In this document: piece after piece, positions 1-7,371 of the stretch
Layout of the letters: each line of letters opens with the position of its first letter
How positions within the stretch are numbered: the first letter of the stretch is position 1
Source of the DNA: an uncultured Clostridia bacterium
GTDB lineage: Bacteria > Bacillota > Clostridia > Lachnospirales > Anaerotignaceae
NCBI GenBank assembly: GCA_937901125.1
Contig: CALCGT010000041.1
Coordinates: 1 to 16,348 of the forward strand
Direction: 5' to 3'
Length of the DNA stretch: 16,348 bases
The notes under the pieces: generated by a model
Told to the model about the DNA's origin: nothing
The model's input: the letters and a program-made list of their open reading frames with translations, nothing else
The model's database searches: none
Position numbers and translations under genes: made by a program

Positions 1-3000
1 TAACAGTTGCTTCCGCACGAGTGATGTTTCTTTCGGGACCTACTGTGTTGTCAGGGTAGCCCTGAACATACTGGAAGTGATCCTCTGTGTTCAGCACTTC
101 ATCAACTTTTGTGGGTTTCTTTGTAGGTCTGTTCTTGGAAGGGATACCGCCGGTGCTATCTTTCACGCCTGTTTCGACTTTTTTACTTCTAACCAACTCT
201 TCCCCGTCTCTATCCTCAGCAATTGCTACGTTTGTTACATCTTTGCTGCTGGAAGAAACAGTACCTTCATATACCAGAACAATGCTTGCGCCTTCAGGAA
301 GTTCATCGATCAGAACTTTATCGTCATTCACTTTTGTAATTACGATATCGTCTTCTGTTTGAATTTCATCATTTTTATTGAATTTTACCAGTTCTCTATC
401 TTCAATAATACCGATAAATTCGCCATTTTTCAGATTTGTCGCTTTGTCAATGACTGTGATAAAGGATGCGTCTTTCGTACCATCAAAGTTATCTACAGTA
501 ATATAGTAAGTCAGTTCATCGCCTTTGCTTACTTTCTTACCATTATAATCCTTACCGTTTACTTCAACCAGTTCTTTTTCAATATCGAGGTCTGCTTCTT
601 TATCGGGAACATCTCTTTTCACCAGTACATAATGTACATGATAAGCTGCATCTGTGGGTTCCCAACCAATATTTTTCAGTTCCAGCTTATAGTCCTTTGC
701 TTCGCCAGTCAAACCAGCACCACGGCTATTCAATGCTGTAATTACCTCTGCTGCTGTAACCTCTGTTTTAGGAGCAACACTATTGTCAGTCATCCATTCT
801 GCACTTGCTGTATTGCCGGCTGCAACCTCATTCCAAACGCTACTTGTGCCAGGTTCCAGTCCTTCAACTTTCACAGACTCATTCAGGAATGCGTAGCCTG
901 CGTCTACAGACAAGTCTACTCCATCCACTTCATCTGTCACATCATTCTGCACTTCCGTGATATTTGCATCGTATACATAGAAACGAACAATCGCAGATGT
1001 ATCCTCTTCGGGAGGTGTCACAGGTTTCGCATACAGAACAGTATCTTTTGTTACTACATCTGTATCAAAATCCCAAGGCTGTGCGCCTACTTTATCCTTA
1101 TACCATGTATTGTTGTCAGGTGTAGCTGCCTTTCCATTGTACTCTACGATCTGAGAAGCAGGTTCACTGACATCAGTTCCATTGTCATCGAAAGTTACAT
1201 CGAATTTCAGATAAATTTCTGTAATATATTCTCCACCAAATACGGCATCGGGAACATCTGTCGCTGTTCTGATATATTTAGCATCTACGTTTACAGTATT
1301 GCCGTCTTTCAGAACGATCTCCAGACCGCTTACATTGTTTTCATTTACAATTTTTACTACATTCATTGTATACCAATGATCCTGACCGGGCATAGCTGTA
1401 TAATGATTCCCCAGTTTATTGCCGCCTGTTGCCTTCTCAGCGCCCGCAACCACATTGATAGCAGCTACGTCATTGATTGAATAAGGTGTTTCAGGCTTCA
1501 GAGTATCGTTTACTTTATTCACGATCGCCTGTTTAAACATTGTGTGGAATTCTGTGTCACGCACATCAGGAACTGTAATGTTTTTATATTTTACAGTTGC
1601 AGAATCACGCTGCTTGCCAACAGTTACAATATTTACAATATCGTTGCCCTTATCTTCTGCTGTTGTTGTATATGTGTAAGTCAGAATTGTATAGCCAGGA
1701 ATCACGATTTCCTGATCACTGCATTCAGGCAAATTGAAATCGGGCAGTTTATCACAGCCTTCAAATTTATCGAATTTAGAAAGGATATCCTTCCAATCTA
1801 AATCATCGAAATCAAAGCCCATTGTTTTTGCACCGGGTCTCATACTGCCAAAGATCGCTTCCAGAATCTTTGCAATGTCTGTTTTTACAGTAGATTCATA
1901 CTGTGCAGGAACAGGAACTGTGATTGCGCCGTCATTATCGCTGTACACTTTCTCAGGTCTGCCGGAGATCAGTTTATCTACTGTTACATAATAGATATTT
2001 TCTGCGCCATCCAGCTTCGCATCTTCTACCAGAACCTCAATGTCCTCTGTATTGTGGTTTTCCAACAGAACGAAATACTGAATCTTCTGACCAGCATCTG
2101 TATAAACTGTAGGCACTGCGGCTTTTTCTACTCTGTGAACTTCTGCTCTCCACTGTGCATACAGGTCGAGATTGCTTGTTACAGGAGTATCAAAATCGTA
2201 TTTCTCTTTGCCTGCTTCCTCTGTTGTCCAGCCAAGGAATGTATATTCACCATCTCTTGTGGGCTCAGAAGGTTTTGCTACTGTTTTGCCTTCTTCAACT
2301 TTTACTGTTTTATAAATGCCCTCTTTAGGAGCATCTTTGTAGTTGTAGTGGAATGTTACAGTATACTCCGTTGTTTCATCAGGCACGATGTTTGTAGGGA
2401 TTTCAACAGAATCTCTTTTTCCGCCGGCAGAAACATCATTACGCAGTACATAATTTTCGCCGCCTGTCACAGGAATTGTCAAATCATCTTTATCTACTTT
2501 GTAGGAGTATGCGATTTCACATTTACCATCATATGTTTTCGGGAAGTACTTTCCTACTGTAACCTGTTCAGGAACTGTTACAGTTACTTTACCCTCTACC
2601 ACCTCTGCCTCACCTGCATCAATAGGCAAAACATTTGCAGTTTTATAAGCCACTTCACCTATTTCATTAGGGTTCAGTACAAAAACACTACCAAAGAGGT
2701 TATCCATAACTTCTACAGTCACGGCTTCTGTTTCTGTATTTTTCAGTGTGATCTGATATGTAACCACATCGCCTTCTTTTAAAGTAGCTTCAACCCAGTC
2801 AAAACCTTCCAGTTTCAACAGTTTACCATTTTCCCATTTGTATGTCAGAGCGTTCCCATTTACCGCTACAACCTTTTTCTCCAAGTCGCTGATGGCGGGA
2901 GCGGGATCAGGGTCATTTTCTGTCCAAGAACCTGTCAGGGTAACATCATTTTCAGGCATTATAAAGGATTCCTCCACCTTTTCAGATCCTTTGTACCAAC

Positions 3001-3649
3001 CATCAAATGTATAGCCGTCCAGTTCGGGGGCATCTGCTACTTCGACTTCATCGCCTGCTTTGTATTCATTATCATCTGTAGGTAATTTAGCATCTGCATC
3101 TTCGGGAACATCATCCGTGTATTTGTATGTTACTTTGTATGTGTCGGGGTCTGGTGTAGTAGGCCAATCTTTAACAACAAAGTCCACGCCGTTACCGCCA
3201 TGACCGCCATCACCTGTCTCTGTACTCCAGTCAATATTTATATTCCCATTTTTGTCGACTAATTCTTCAAGACTACCCTCAAAAGAAACAACTTGCCAAC
3301 ACTCACCATTATTTTTTCCTTCAAGAGATTTGTCATCAACAGTTACAGAATCCCCTTTATCACATTGTTCCAAATCAGACTCTGTTAAGGTGTACTCTCC
3401 AATTCTAACCTCAGAAAACTCCTGTTGCTGTTGCGTAACAAAAGCAACATAAACGGTGTCATCATTTTCCCAAATATATTGGGGACCATCTTTCTTGCTT
3501 TGAGATTCATCACCATCTAACTGATAGACCTCATCAGCATCGTAGGTCAAATTCGTGTCTTCATCCGACTTCGCCAACGCTGTTGCCGGCATCAGCCCTA
3601 TGGCCATTACCATCGCCATGAGCCATGCCAAAATTCTTCTTTTTCTCAT
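1..3649 (-). CDS. Secreted multidomain surface protein with C-terminal SLH motif (partial, C-terminus beyond window)
   Basis: At least 1216 codons read open to the left edge with no stop. The start is the ATG at 3649: AGGAG lies 8 nt upstream, whereas the in-frame ATG at 3655 would sit only 2 nt from it. Residues 1-26 form a signal peptide: basic RKRR, a hydrophobic core, then ALA before Lys27. Residues about 168-240 and 427-499 resemble SHIRT/InlB B-repeat modules (GYTFDGWY, YTFLGWT, LYAQW); about 813-875 is a weaker copy. Residues about 257-417, 503-685 and 1014-1154 look like DUF11-type beta-sandwich repeats (GDVVTYQITLKN, GDELTYYITVDN). A Pro/Lys/Thr-rich linker leads to an SLH motif from about residue 1186 (YVQGYPDNTVGP, then ITRAEATV). 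The protein is therefore probably exported and held non-covalently on the cell wall, with a stalk of Ig-like modules. It is very acidic. The ligand is unknown; adhesin or S-layer-associated roles are inferred. Confidence 0.9.
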   Translation of the reverse strand, partial: MRKRRILAWLMAMVMAIGLMPATALAKSDEDTNLTYDADEVYQLDGDESQSKKDGPQYIWENDDTVYVAFVTQQQQEFSEVRIGEYTLTESDLEQCDKGDSVTVDDKSLEGKNNGECWQVVSFEGSLEELVDKNGNINIDWSTETGDGGHGGNGVDFVVKDWPTTPDPDTYKVTYKYTDDVPEDADAKLPTDDNEYKAGDEVEVADAPELDGYTFDGWYKGSEKVEESFIMPENDVTLTGSWTENDPDPAPAISDLEKKVVAVNGNALTYKWENGKLLKLEGFDWVEATLKEGDVVTYQITLKNTETEAVTVEVMDNLFGSVFVLNPNEIGEVAYKTANVLPIDAGEAEVVEGKVTVTVPEQVTVGKYFPKTYDGKCEIAYSYKVDKDDLTIPVTGGENYVLRNDVSAGGKRDSVEIPTNIVPDETTEYTVTFHYNYKDAPKEGIYKTVKVEEGKTVAKPSEPTRDGEYTFLGWTTEEAGKEKYDFDTPVTSNLDLYAQWRAEVHRVEKAAVPTVYTDAGQKIQYFVLLENHNTEDIEVLVEDAKLDGAENIYYVTVDKLISGRPEKVYSDNDGAITVPVPAQYESTVKTDIAKILEAIFGSMRPGAKTMGFDFDDLDWKDILSKFDKFEGCDKLPDFNLPECSDQEIVIPGYTILTYTYTTTAEDKGNDIVNIVTVGKQRDSATVKYKNITVPDVRDTEFHTMFKQAIVNKVNDTLKPETPYSINDVAAINVVAGAEKATGGNKLGNHYTAMPGQDHWYTMNVVKIVNENNVSGLEIVLKDGNTVNVDAKYIRTATDVPDAVFGGEYITEIYLKFDVTFDDNGTDVSEPASQIVEYNGKAATPDNNTWYKDKVGAQPWDFDTDVVTKDTVLYAKPVTPPEEDTSAIVRFYVYDANITEVQNDVTDEVDGVDLSVDAGYAFLNESVKVEGLEPGTSSVWNEVAAGNTASAEWMTDNSVAPKTEVTAAEVITALNSRGAGLTGEAKDYKLELKNIGWEPTDAAYHVHYVLVKRDVPDKEADLDIEKELVEVNGKDYNGKKVSKGDELTYYITVDNFDGTKDASFITVIDKATNLKNGEFIGIIEDRELVKFNKNDEIQTEDDIVITKVNDDKVLIDELPEGASIVLVYEGTVSSSSKDVTNVAIAEDRDGEELVRSKKVETGVKDSTGGIPSKNRPTKKPTKVDEVLNTEDHFQYVQGYPDNTVGPERNITRAEATV

Positions 3650-3697
3650 ACTCATTTCTCCTTCCATCCTTTTTTTGAGCTGATAAAGGAACTATTA

Positions 3698-3744
3698 CTT
3701 GTTGGTAGATACAATGTATCTACCAACAAGGGGGTACCCCCTTG
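3698..3744. repeat. Overlapping perfect inverted repeats in the SLH gene leader
   Basis: The arms at 3698-3712 (cttgttggtagatac) and 3716-3730 are perfect reverse complements around a 3-nt loop (15-bp stem). A second perfect 18-bp palindrome, caaggggg-ta-cccccttg, occupies 3727-3744. The two share caag at 3727-3730, so in RNA they cannot both be fully paired. There is no T-run, so neither is a classical terminator. They sit in the predicted 5' leader of the SLH gene. The caaggggg/cccccttg motif recurs at 5794-5812, which suggests a dispersed palindromic repeat. Confidence 0.85.
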
Positions 3745-3809
3745 TCTTGCTCAATTTGTTTTTCATCTTTGAAATACTTGCAGGCATAGTACTTCACATC
3801 GGTTTTTTT

Positions 3810-3815
3810 ATTATA
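3810..3815 (-). promoter_or_regulatory. Extended -10 promoter for the SLH surface-protein gene
   Basis: On the minus strand TGATATAAT gives a perfect -10 (3815 to 3810) with the TGn extension. No good -35 is seen at 17 nt. Transcription would start near 3803, leaving a leader of about 150 nt that carries the hairpins at 3698-3744. The surroundings are very AT-rich. Confidence 0.55.
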
Positions 3816-3930
3816 TCACATTTCTTCCAAATTTTGTTATATTTTCTTCAAAATAATTATGTTTTTTTTATTATTTTTGTCAGATATCTATTCTTTTTTC
3901 CAAATAAATCTCAATCTTCCTTTTTTCCAT

Positions 3931-3959
3931 AAAAAAACAGCCTCCATAAGAAGCTGTTT
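3931..3959 (-). terminator. Rho-independent terminator downstream of the 6S RNA gene
   Basis: Read on the minus strand, aaacagc (3959-3953) pairs with gctgttt (3941-3935), with some further pairing in the loop, and the T-run extends to 3931. It lies just after the 6S RNA and would stop transcripts before the SLH promoter. Confidence 0.7.
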
Positions 3960-3972
3960 CCTTATTTTCTGT

Positions 3973-4169
3973 AAAAAAATCATCCCGAAATGCCGGTCTT
4001 GCCTCTTGACACCTAGCCTAAGCCAGGTGGGTTTCCGCAACTTCAGACTCTGCCTTCCCCCGCCCAAAGGGAATTATCTTGGGGCCTGACATATCTGTCG
4101 TGTATAGGAATCCCGTGTCAGTAATGTAGGTTCAAATATGGCAAGTTGTCGAACATTCCAGGATTCTTT
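3973..4169 (-). ncRNA. ssrS: 6S RNA (RNA polymerase-binding regulatory RNA)
   Basis: 6S RNA imitates an open promoter and sequesters sigma-A RNA polymerase in stationary phase. The termini form the expected long helix: ATCCTGGAATG (4164-4154) pairs with CATTTCGGGAT (3992-3982) through 11 bp including two G-U pairs, and ACTTGCC pairs with GGCAAGA further in. After the first helix strand comes GTTCG, as in E. coli 6S. Internal segments match what I recall of Firmicutes 6S RNAs: GAACCTACA (4133-4125) and AAACCCACCTGG (about 4034-4023). The length of about 190 nt is typical. A T7 run (3979-3973) follows the terminal helix directly. No convincing coding frame with a ribosome site crosses it. The assignment rests on recalled consensus, not on a covariance search. 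Confidence 0.85.
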
Positions 4170-4175
4170 ACGTCG

Positions 4176-4204
4176 ATTATACTACAATTGTCCTTACTAG
4201 GCAA
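4176..4204 (-). promoter_or_regulatory. Sigma-A promoter of the 6S RNA gene
   Basis: On the minus strand TTGCCT (4204-4199) is separated by exactly 17 nt from a perfect TATAAT (4181-4176). The start would fall at about 4167-4169, three to five bases before the terminal helix of the RNA. It begins only nine bases after the stop codon of the LspA-like gene. Confidence 0.75.
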
Positions 4205-4212
4205 CATTAAAA

Positions 4213-4671
4213 TCATTTTTTCTTACTTTTGAGGCAGGGAAGTATTGTCAGCCACGCTGCCCCAAAAACGATGGCTATATCCGCCAAATTAAAGATAGGG
4301 GCATTTTTCCCCTTAATGGGAATATATAAAAAGTCTGTCACCTTTCCCTTTTTCAGCCGTTCCCAAAAGTTGGCATAGCCGCCGCCGAGGGTTATTGCCA
4401 AGGGCAGTGCCATCCGCCAGTCGCCCTTCCCGCCTAAGATCCGAAAGAACAAACCGCTGTAAACAGCCAACAGCCCGCCTGTAGAAAGCAGGATGCCTTT
4501 TCTCCTCCCGTCAAATCTATTATAAGCTATACCGCCGTTTTTTATGTGCCAGAAATACAGGCGTTTTTTGACAATTTCTTTTTTGCGGTTCAGGGGCAGT
4601 TTTTTCTCTGCCCAGTGCTTCGTCCCCAAATCCAATCCTAAAACAGAAAAAAATGTAACAATCGCTCTCAT
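4213..4671 (-). CDS. LspA-like signal peptidase II family protein
   Basis: The protein has 152 residues, within the usual LspA range of about 150-170. LspA is an inner-membrane aspartyl protease that removes lipoprotein signal peptides after lipidation. Family landmarks are visible: D14 in LDLGTK (usual DQLTK), N45-G-G in the NGGIAY stretch, N101 and R105 in the GGYANFWER motif, V111-T-D113-F, and F127-N-L-A-D131. D113 and D131 match the catalytic dyad. The usual Asp of the NxxDR motif is Glu (E104). Hydrophobic segments lie at about 3-13, 61-78, 88-101 and 130-147. The start ATG has GGGAGGA at good spacing. It diverges from the aldolase gene. It may be an accessory paralogue of the main LspA, but a housekeeping role cannot be excluded from this window. 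Confidence 0.8.
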   Translation of the reverse strand: MRAIVTFFSVLGLDLGTKHWAEKKLPLNRKKEIVKKRLYFWHIKNGGIAYNRFDGRRKGILLSTGGLLAVYSGLFFRILGGKGDWRMALPLAITLGGGYANFWERLKKGKVTDFLYIPIKGKNAPIFNLADIAIVFGAAWLTILPCLKSKKK

Positions 4672-4710
4672 TTTTCATCCTCCCATCGAAATCTTTTCCC
4701 AGCAAATGCC

Positions 4711-4760
4711 TTGTCACAAATCCGTTGCCGTATTATAATTCTAATATACGGAAATGCTAA
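4711..4760. promoter_or_regulatory. Divergent promoter pair sharing a symmetric -10 (fba / LspA-like gene)
   Basis: Plus strand: TTGTCA (4711-4716), a 17-nt spacer and TATAAT (4734-4739) drive fba. Minus strand: TTAGCA (4760-4755), a 17-nt spacer and TATAAT (4737-4732) drive the LspA-like gene. The core ATTATAAT (4732-4739) is its own reverse complement, so polymerase bound in one direction should exclude the other. The plus promoter is the stronger (5/6 and 6/6 matches). Confidence 0.65.
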
Positions 4761-4797
4761 AAGTAAACCCAAAATAATACAAGAGAGGTGTCTTTAT

Positions 4798-5748
4798 ATG
4801 GCTTTGGTTACAACAAAAAAAATGTTTGAAAAAGCGTTTGAAGGCGGCTATGCCATTGGTGCTTTCAACATCAACAACATGGAGATCATTCAGGGTGTCG
4901 TAGCGGCTGCAAAAGTGCAGAATTCCGCTGTGATCCTGCAGGTTTCCAAATCCGCACTGAAATATGCCCATCCCAAATATCTGAAAGCAATGGTAGATGC
5001 TGCTGTCGAAGAAACAGGTCTGGATATCGCCCTGCATCTGGATCATGGTTCTGATTTCGAAATCTGCAAGGACTGTATCGAATATGGTTTCACTTCCGTT
5101 ATGTTCGACGGTTCCCATCTGGACTATGAAGAAAACGTTGACCAGACAAAGAAGATCGTAGAGTATGCCCACGAAAGAGGTGTAGTGGTAGAAGCAGAGC
5201 TGGGCAAACTGGCAGGCGTAGAGGACGAAGTAAAGGTTGACGCTGCCAATGCGACTTATACAGACCCCGATCAGGCGGTGGATTTCGTAAAACGCACAGG
5301 CGTTGACTCTCTGGCTATCGCCATCGGTACAAGCCATGGTGCATACAAATTCAAAGGCGAAGCAAAACTGGACTTCGACAGACTGGCCACCATTACAGAA
5401 AAGCTGGAAGCAGCAGGTTTCCATAACTTCCCCATTGTTCTGCACGGTGCATCCTCCGTTGACCAGAAATGTGTTGCTATGTGCAACGAATATGGTGGCA
5501 ATATCGCAGGTGCAAAAGGTATCCCCGCAGAAATGCTGCGAAAGGCTTCCTCTATGGCAGTCTGCAAGATCAACATGGATACAGACCTGAGACTGGCTCT
5601 GACAGCAGCAATCCGCAAATCCTTCGGTGATGACCCCGCTGCTTTCGACCCTCGCGGCTATCTGGGCGCAGGCAGAAACCTGATCCAGGAGCTGGTAGAG
5701 GACAAGATCAAAAACGTGATCGGTTCTACAGATTCTATGAATGAATAA
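4798..5748 (+). CDS. fba: Class II fructose-1,6-bisphosphate aldolase
   Basis: This cytosolic, zinc-dependent enzyme reversibly cleaves fructose 1,6-bisphosphate to dihydroxyacetone phosphate and glyceraldehyde 3-phosphate in glycolysis and gluconeogenesis. It has 316 residues. Class II signatures are intact: LHLDHGSDFE with D82 (catalytic acid) and H83 (zinc), VEAELG (E132, E134), GTSHGAYKF with H180 (zinc), VLHGASS with H216 (zinc), and KINMDTDLR (N259, D261) for substrate binding. AGAGAGGTG lies 7 nt before the ATG at 4798; an upstream in-frame ATG at 4711 has no such site and lies inside the promoter, so it is not the start. It is monocistronic or leads into the metallo-hydrolase gene across a hairpin-rich spacer. 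High expression is expected from the near-consensus promoter. Confidence 0.96.
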   Translation: MALVTTKKMFEKAFEGGYAIGAFNINNMEIIQGVVAAAKVQNSAVILQVSKSALKYAHPKYLKAMVDAAVEETGLDIALHLDHGSDFEICKDCIEYGFTSVMFDGSHLDYEENVDQTKKIVEYAHERGVVVEAELGKLAGVEDEVKVDAANATYTDPDQAVDFVKRTGVDSLAIAIGTSHGAYKFKGEAKLDFDRLATITEKLEAAGFHNFPIVLHGASSVDQKCVAMCNEYGGNIAGAKGIPAEMLRKASSMAVCKINMDTDLRLALTAAIRKSFGDDPAAFDPRGYLGAGRNLIQELVEDKIKNVIGSTDSMNE

Positions 5749-5767
5749 TCTTGAAAGACTAAAGACC

Positions 5768-5973
5768 TTGAGGGTTCCACCCTCAACCTCCCGCAAGGGG
5801 GTCACCCCCTTGACCCGATACCGCAGAAACATATACATGTGACGTGCCGCCCAACAGATGCGGCGGTTGCCCGAAGGGCAAGGTTTGCGTAGCAAATCCC
5901 ACTTGAACAAGCTGAAAATGAGGGTACAGGGGAATCATTCCCCTGTCAGGGGCGTTGGGGACAGCGTCCCCAA
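5768..5973. repeat. Array of seven short inverted repeats between fba and the metallo-hydrolase gene
   Basis: Stem pairs, in order: 5768-5775/5779-5786 (8 bp, loop tcc), 5794-5801/5805-5812 (8 bp, loop tca), 5846-5850/5860-5864 (5 bp, longer loop), 5867-5872/5876-5881 (6 bp, loop gaa), 5884-5888/5892-5896 (5 bp, loop gta), 5926-5934/5938-5946 (9 bp, loop tca) and 5955-5962/5966-5973 (8 bp, loop agc). All stems are perfect and six loops are exactly 3 nt. The last is followed by ggtcttttt and could be a weak terminator. No gene with a ribosome site is seen in the 252-nt spacer. The second stem shares its arms with the palindrome at 3727-3744. Confidence 0.85.
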
Positions 5974-6000
5974 GGTCTTTTTACAAAGGAGGTTTTGCCC

Positions 6001-6888
6001 ATGTACGAACTGGTACAGGTAGCAGAAAATACATACTACATCAAATCCCCTTCCAAAATCGGCGTATACCGCGTCAGCGATGACGATGTTTGGCTTATCG
6101 ACAGCGGCAACGATAAGGACGCAGGCAGAAAGATCCAGAAAATCCTGGATACCCAGGGCTGGAAGCTGACCGCCATCATCAATACCCATTCCAACGCCGA
6201 CCACGACGGTGGCAATACCCTGCTACAAAATCGCCTCGGCTGTGCTGTTTACAGCACCCCAATGGAAGTGGCTGTAGTGGAAAACCCCATTCTGGAGCCC
6301 TCCTTCCTCTATGGCGGCTATCCCTTCAAAAAACTGCGGAATAAGTTCCTGATGGCGACCCCCTCCAAAGGGCAGAATATTGCCGAAGCAAAGCTGCCCG
6401 ATGGCATGGAATATTTCCGTTTGCCCGGTCATTTCTGGGATATGATCGGCGTAAAGACCCCTGATGATGTTTATTTCCTGGCAGACTGCGTTTTCGGGGA
6501 AAATATCATTTCCAAATATCACCTGTCCTTCTTTTATGATATGGCAGCTCAGTTTGAAACACTGGATTTCGTAGAAAAACTGGAAGGCAAGCTGTTCATC
6601 CCTGCCCATGCGGATGCCATGGAAGATATCAAGCCTCTGGTGGCGGCAAACCGCAATAAGATGTTGGAAATTCTGGATAAGCTAATGGAAATCTGCGCAG
6701 AGCCCATGCACTTTGAATTGATTCTGAAACGGGTCTTTGAAGTGTTCGATTTGACTATGGACTATAACCAGTATGTCCTCATCGGCAGCACTGTCCGTTC
6801 CTATCTGTCCTATCTGGTGGATCAGGATAAAATGGAGGTCTATGTTGCAGATAATATGCTGCTTTGGAAAACAAAAACAGAAGCATAA
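6001..6888 (+). CDS. Metallo-beta-lactamase-fold hydrolase with altered metal motif
   Basis: The protein has 295 residues. AAAGGAGG ends 8 nt before the ATG at 6001; an in-frame TTG at 5995 would be only 2 nt away and is rejected. The N-terminal 200 residues show the MBL order: WLIDSG (31-36), NTHSNADHDGGN (61-72), LPGH (H144), LADC (D162) and IPAH (H203). The usual HxHxDH is H63-S-N65-A-D67-H68, so one site-1 histidine is Asn. D67, H68, H144, D162 and H203 remain. A C-terminal extension of about 90 residues has predicted helices and resembles winged-helix-like tails of other MBL proteins. The substrate is unknown; candidates are thioesters, lactones or related esters. It lies downstream of fba across the hairpin array and ends in a strong terminator. 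Confidence 0.85.
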   Translation: MYELVQVAENTYYIKSPSKIGVYRVSDDDVWLIDSGNDKDAGRKIQKILDTQGWKLTAIINTHSNADHDGGNTLLQNRLGCAVYSTPMEVAVVENPILEPSFLYGGYPFKKLRNKFLMATPSKGQNIAEAKLPDGMEYFRLPGHFWDMIGVKTPDDVYFLADCVFGENIISKYHLSFFYDMAAQFETLDFVEKLEGKLFIPAHADAMEDIKPLVAANRNKMLEILDKLMEICAEPMHFELILKRVFEVFDLTMDYNQYVLIGSTVRSYLSYLVDQDKMEVYVADNMLLWKTKTEA

Positions 6889-6893
6889 ACACA

Positions 6894-6919
6894 AAAAAGC
6901 ACTCATTCGAGTGCTTTTT
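6894..6919. terminator. Bidirectional Rho-independent terminator
   Basis: A perfect 11-bp stem, aaaaagcactc / gagtgcttttt, encloses the 4-nt loop attc. A-run and T-run flank it, so it works on both strands. It separates the plus-strand metallo-hydrolase gene from the convergent minus-strand frameshifted gene ending at 6929. Confidence 0.92.
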
Positions 6920-6928
6920 CTGTAAGAA

Positions 6929-7331
6929 TTATCTTTTATTATTCTTGTATTTTCTGTATTCTTCTTCTACAAGTACATCAACTTCACTGATTGTAATATA
7001 GCAATCATATTTCTCTGAATAATCATTTGTTAAATCTCGGGCATATGCATGTCGCAGTTTTCCATTTATACAATCCATTATTCCCTCGCTTTCAATGAAT
7101 TCTTTAATATCCCAAATTATTTTTTTCTTTATCTAATTCATATGCTTCTTTTGTTTGCTTCACGTATGAATAAAAAACACATTTCATGCCATAACACTCA
7201 CAAACTCTAAAGAAATCATTGATATCTTCTGTATCAAGAAATATGTCCGTCTCATCCAATTCTGTTGTAACCTTAAAAGGTTCTACTCCTTTTGATTTAC
7301 ATAAATCTAAAAATTTACGTTCATCTATCAT
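6929..7331 (-). pseudogene. Small hypothetical protein interrupted by a frameshift in a run of seven A
   Basis: The ATG at 7331 has GGAGGT six nt upstream. The first 70 codons read well, ending in ELDKEK, but the frame stops at 7104 soon after seven A on the minus strand (7126-7120). Removing one A joins it to a second open frame of 63 codons (IIWDIKEFIE onward, with SEKYDCYITISEVDVLVEEE) that ends at the TAA at 6931-6929, just before the terminator. The joined protein would be about 133 residues, acidic and soluble, with no membrane segment. I do not recognise the family; small immunity-like or antirestriction-like proteins have a similar look, which is only a guess. The break may be real inactivation, a sequencing indel or transcriptional slippage. 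Confidence 0.75.
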
Positions 7332-7371
7332 TGCAATACCTCCACAACATATTTCTCGTTACTACTCTATT

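Noticed and set aside
77..2782. Long plus-strand frames across 77-1480 and 2054-2782, rich in Cys, Phe and Ile
   Set aside because: They are antisense to the SLH protein gene, lack ribosome sites and have implausible composition. The minus frame has a signal peptide and recognisable domains.
3859..4089. Small plus-strand frame overlapping the 6S region
   Set aside because: No ribosome site, low-complexity start, and it crosses a terminator and the 6S RNA helix.
4741..5910. Minus-strand frame of 389 codons antisense to fba
   Set aside because: The plus strand encodes an intact class II aldolase. The antisense frame starts in the hairpin array and has no family features.
5768..5973. CRISPR array
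   Set aside because: The stems differ in sequence and spacing. There is no constant repeat and no cas gene nearby.
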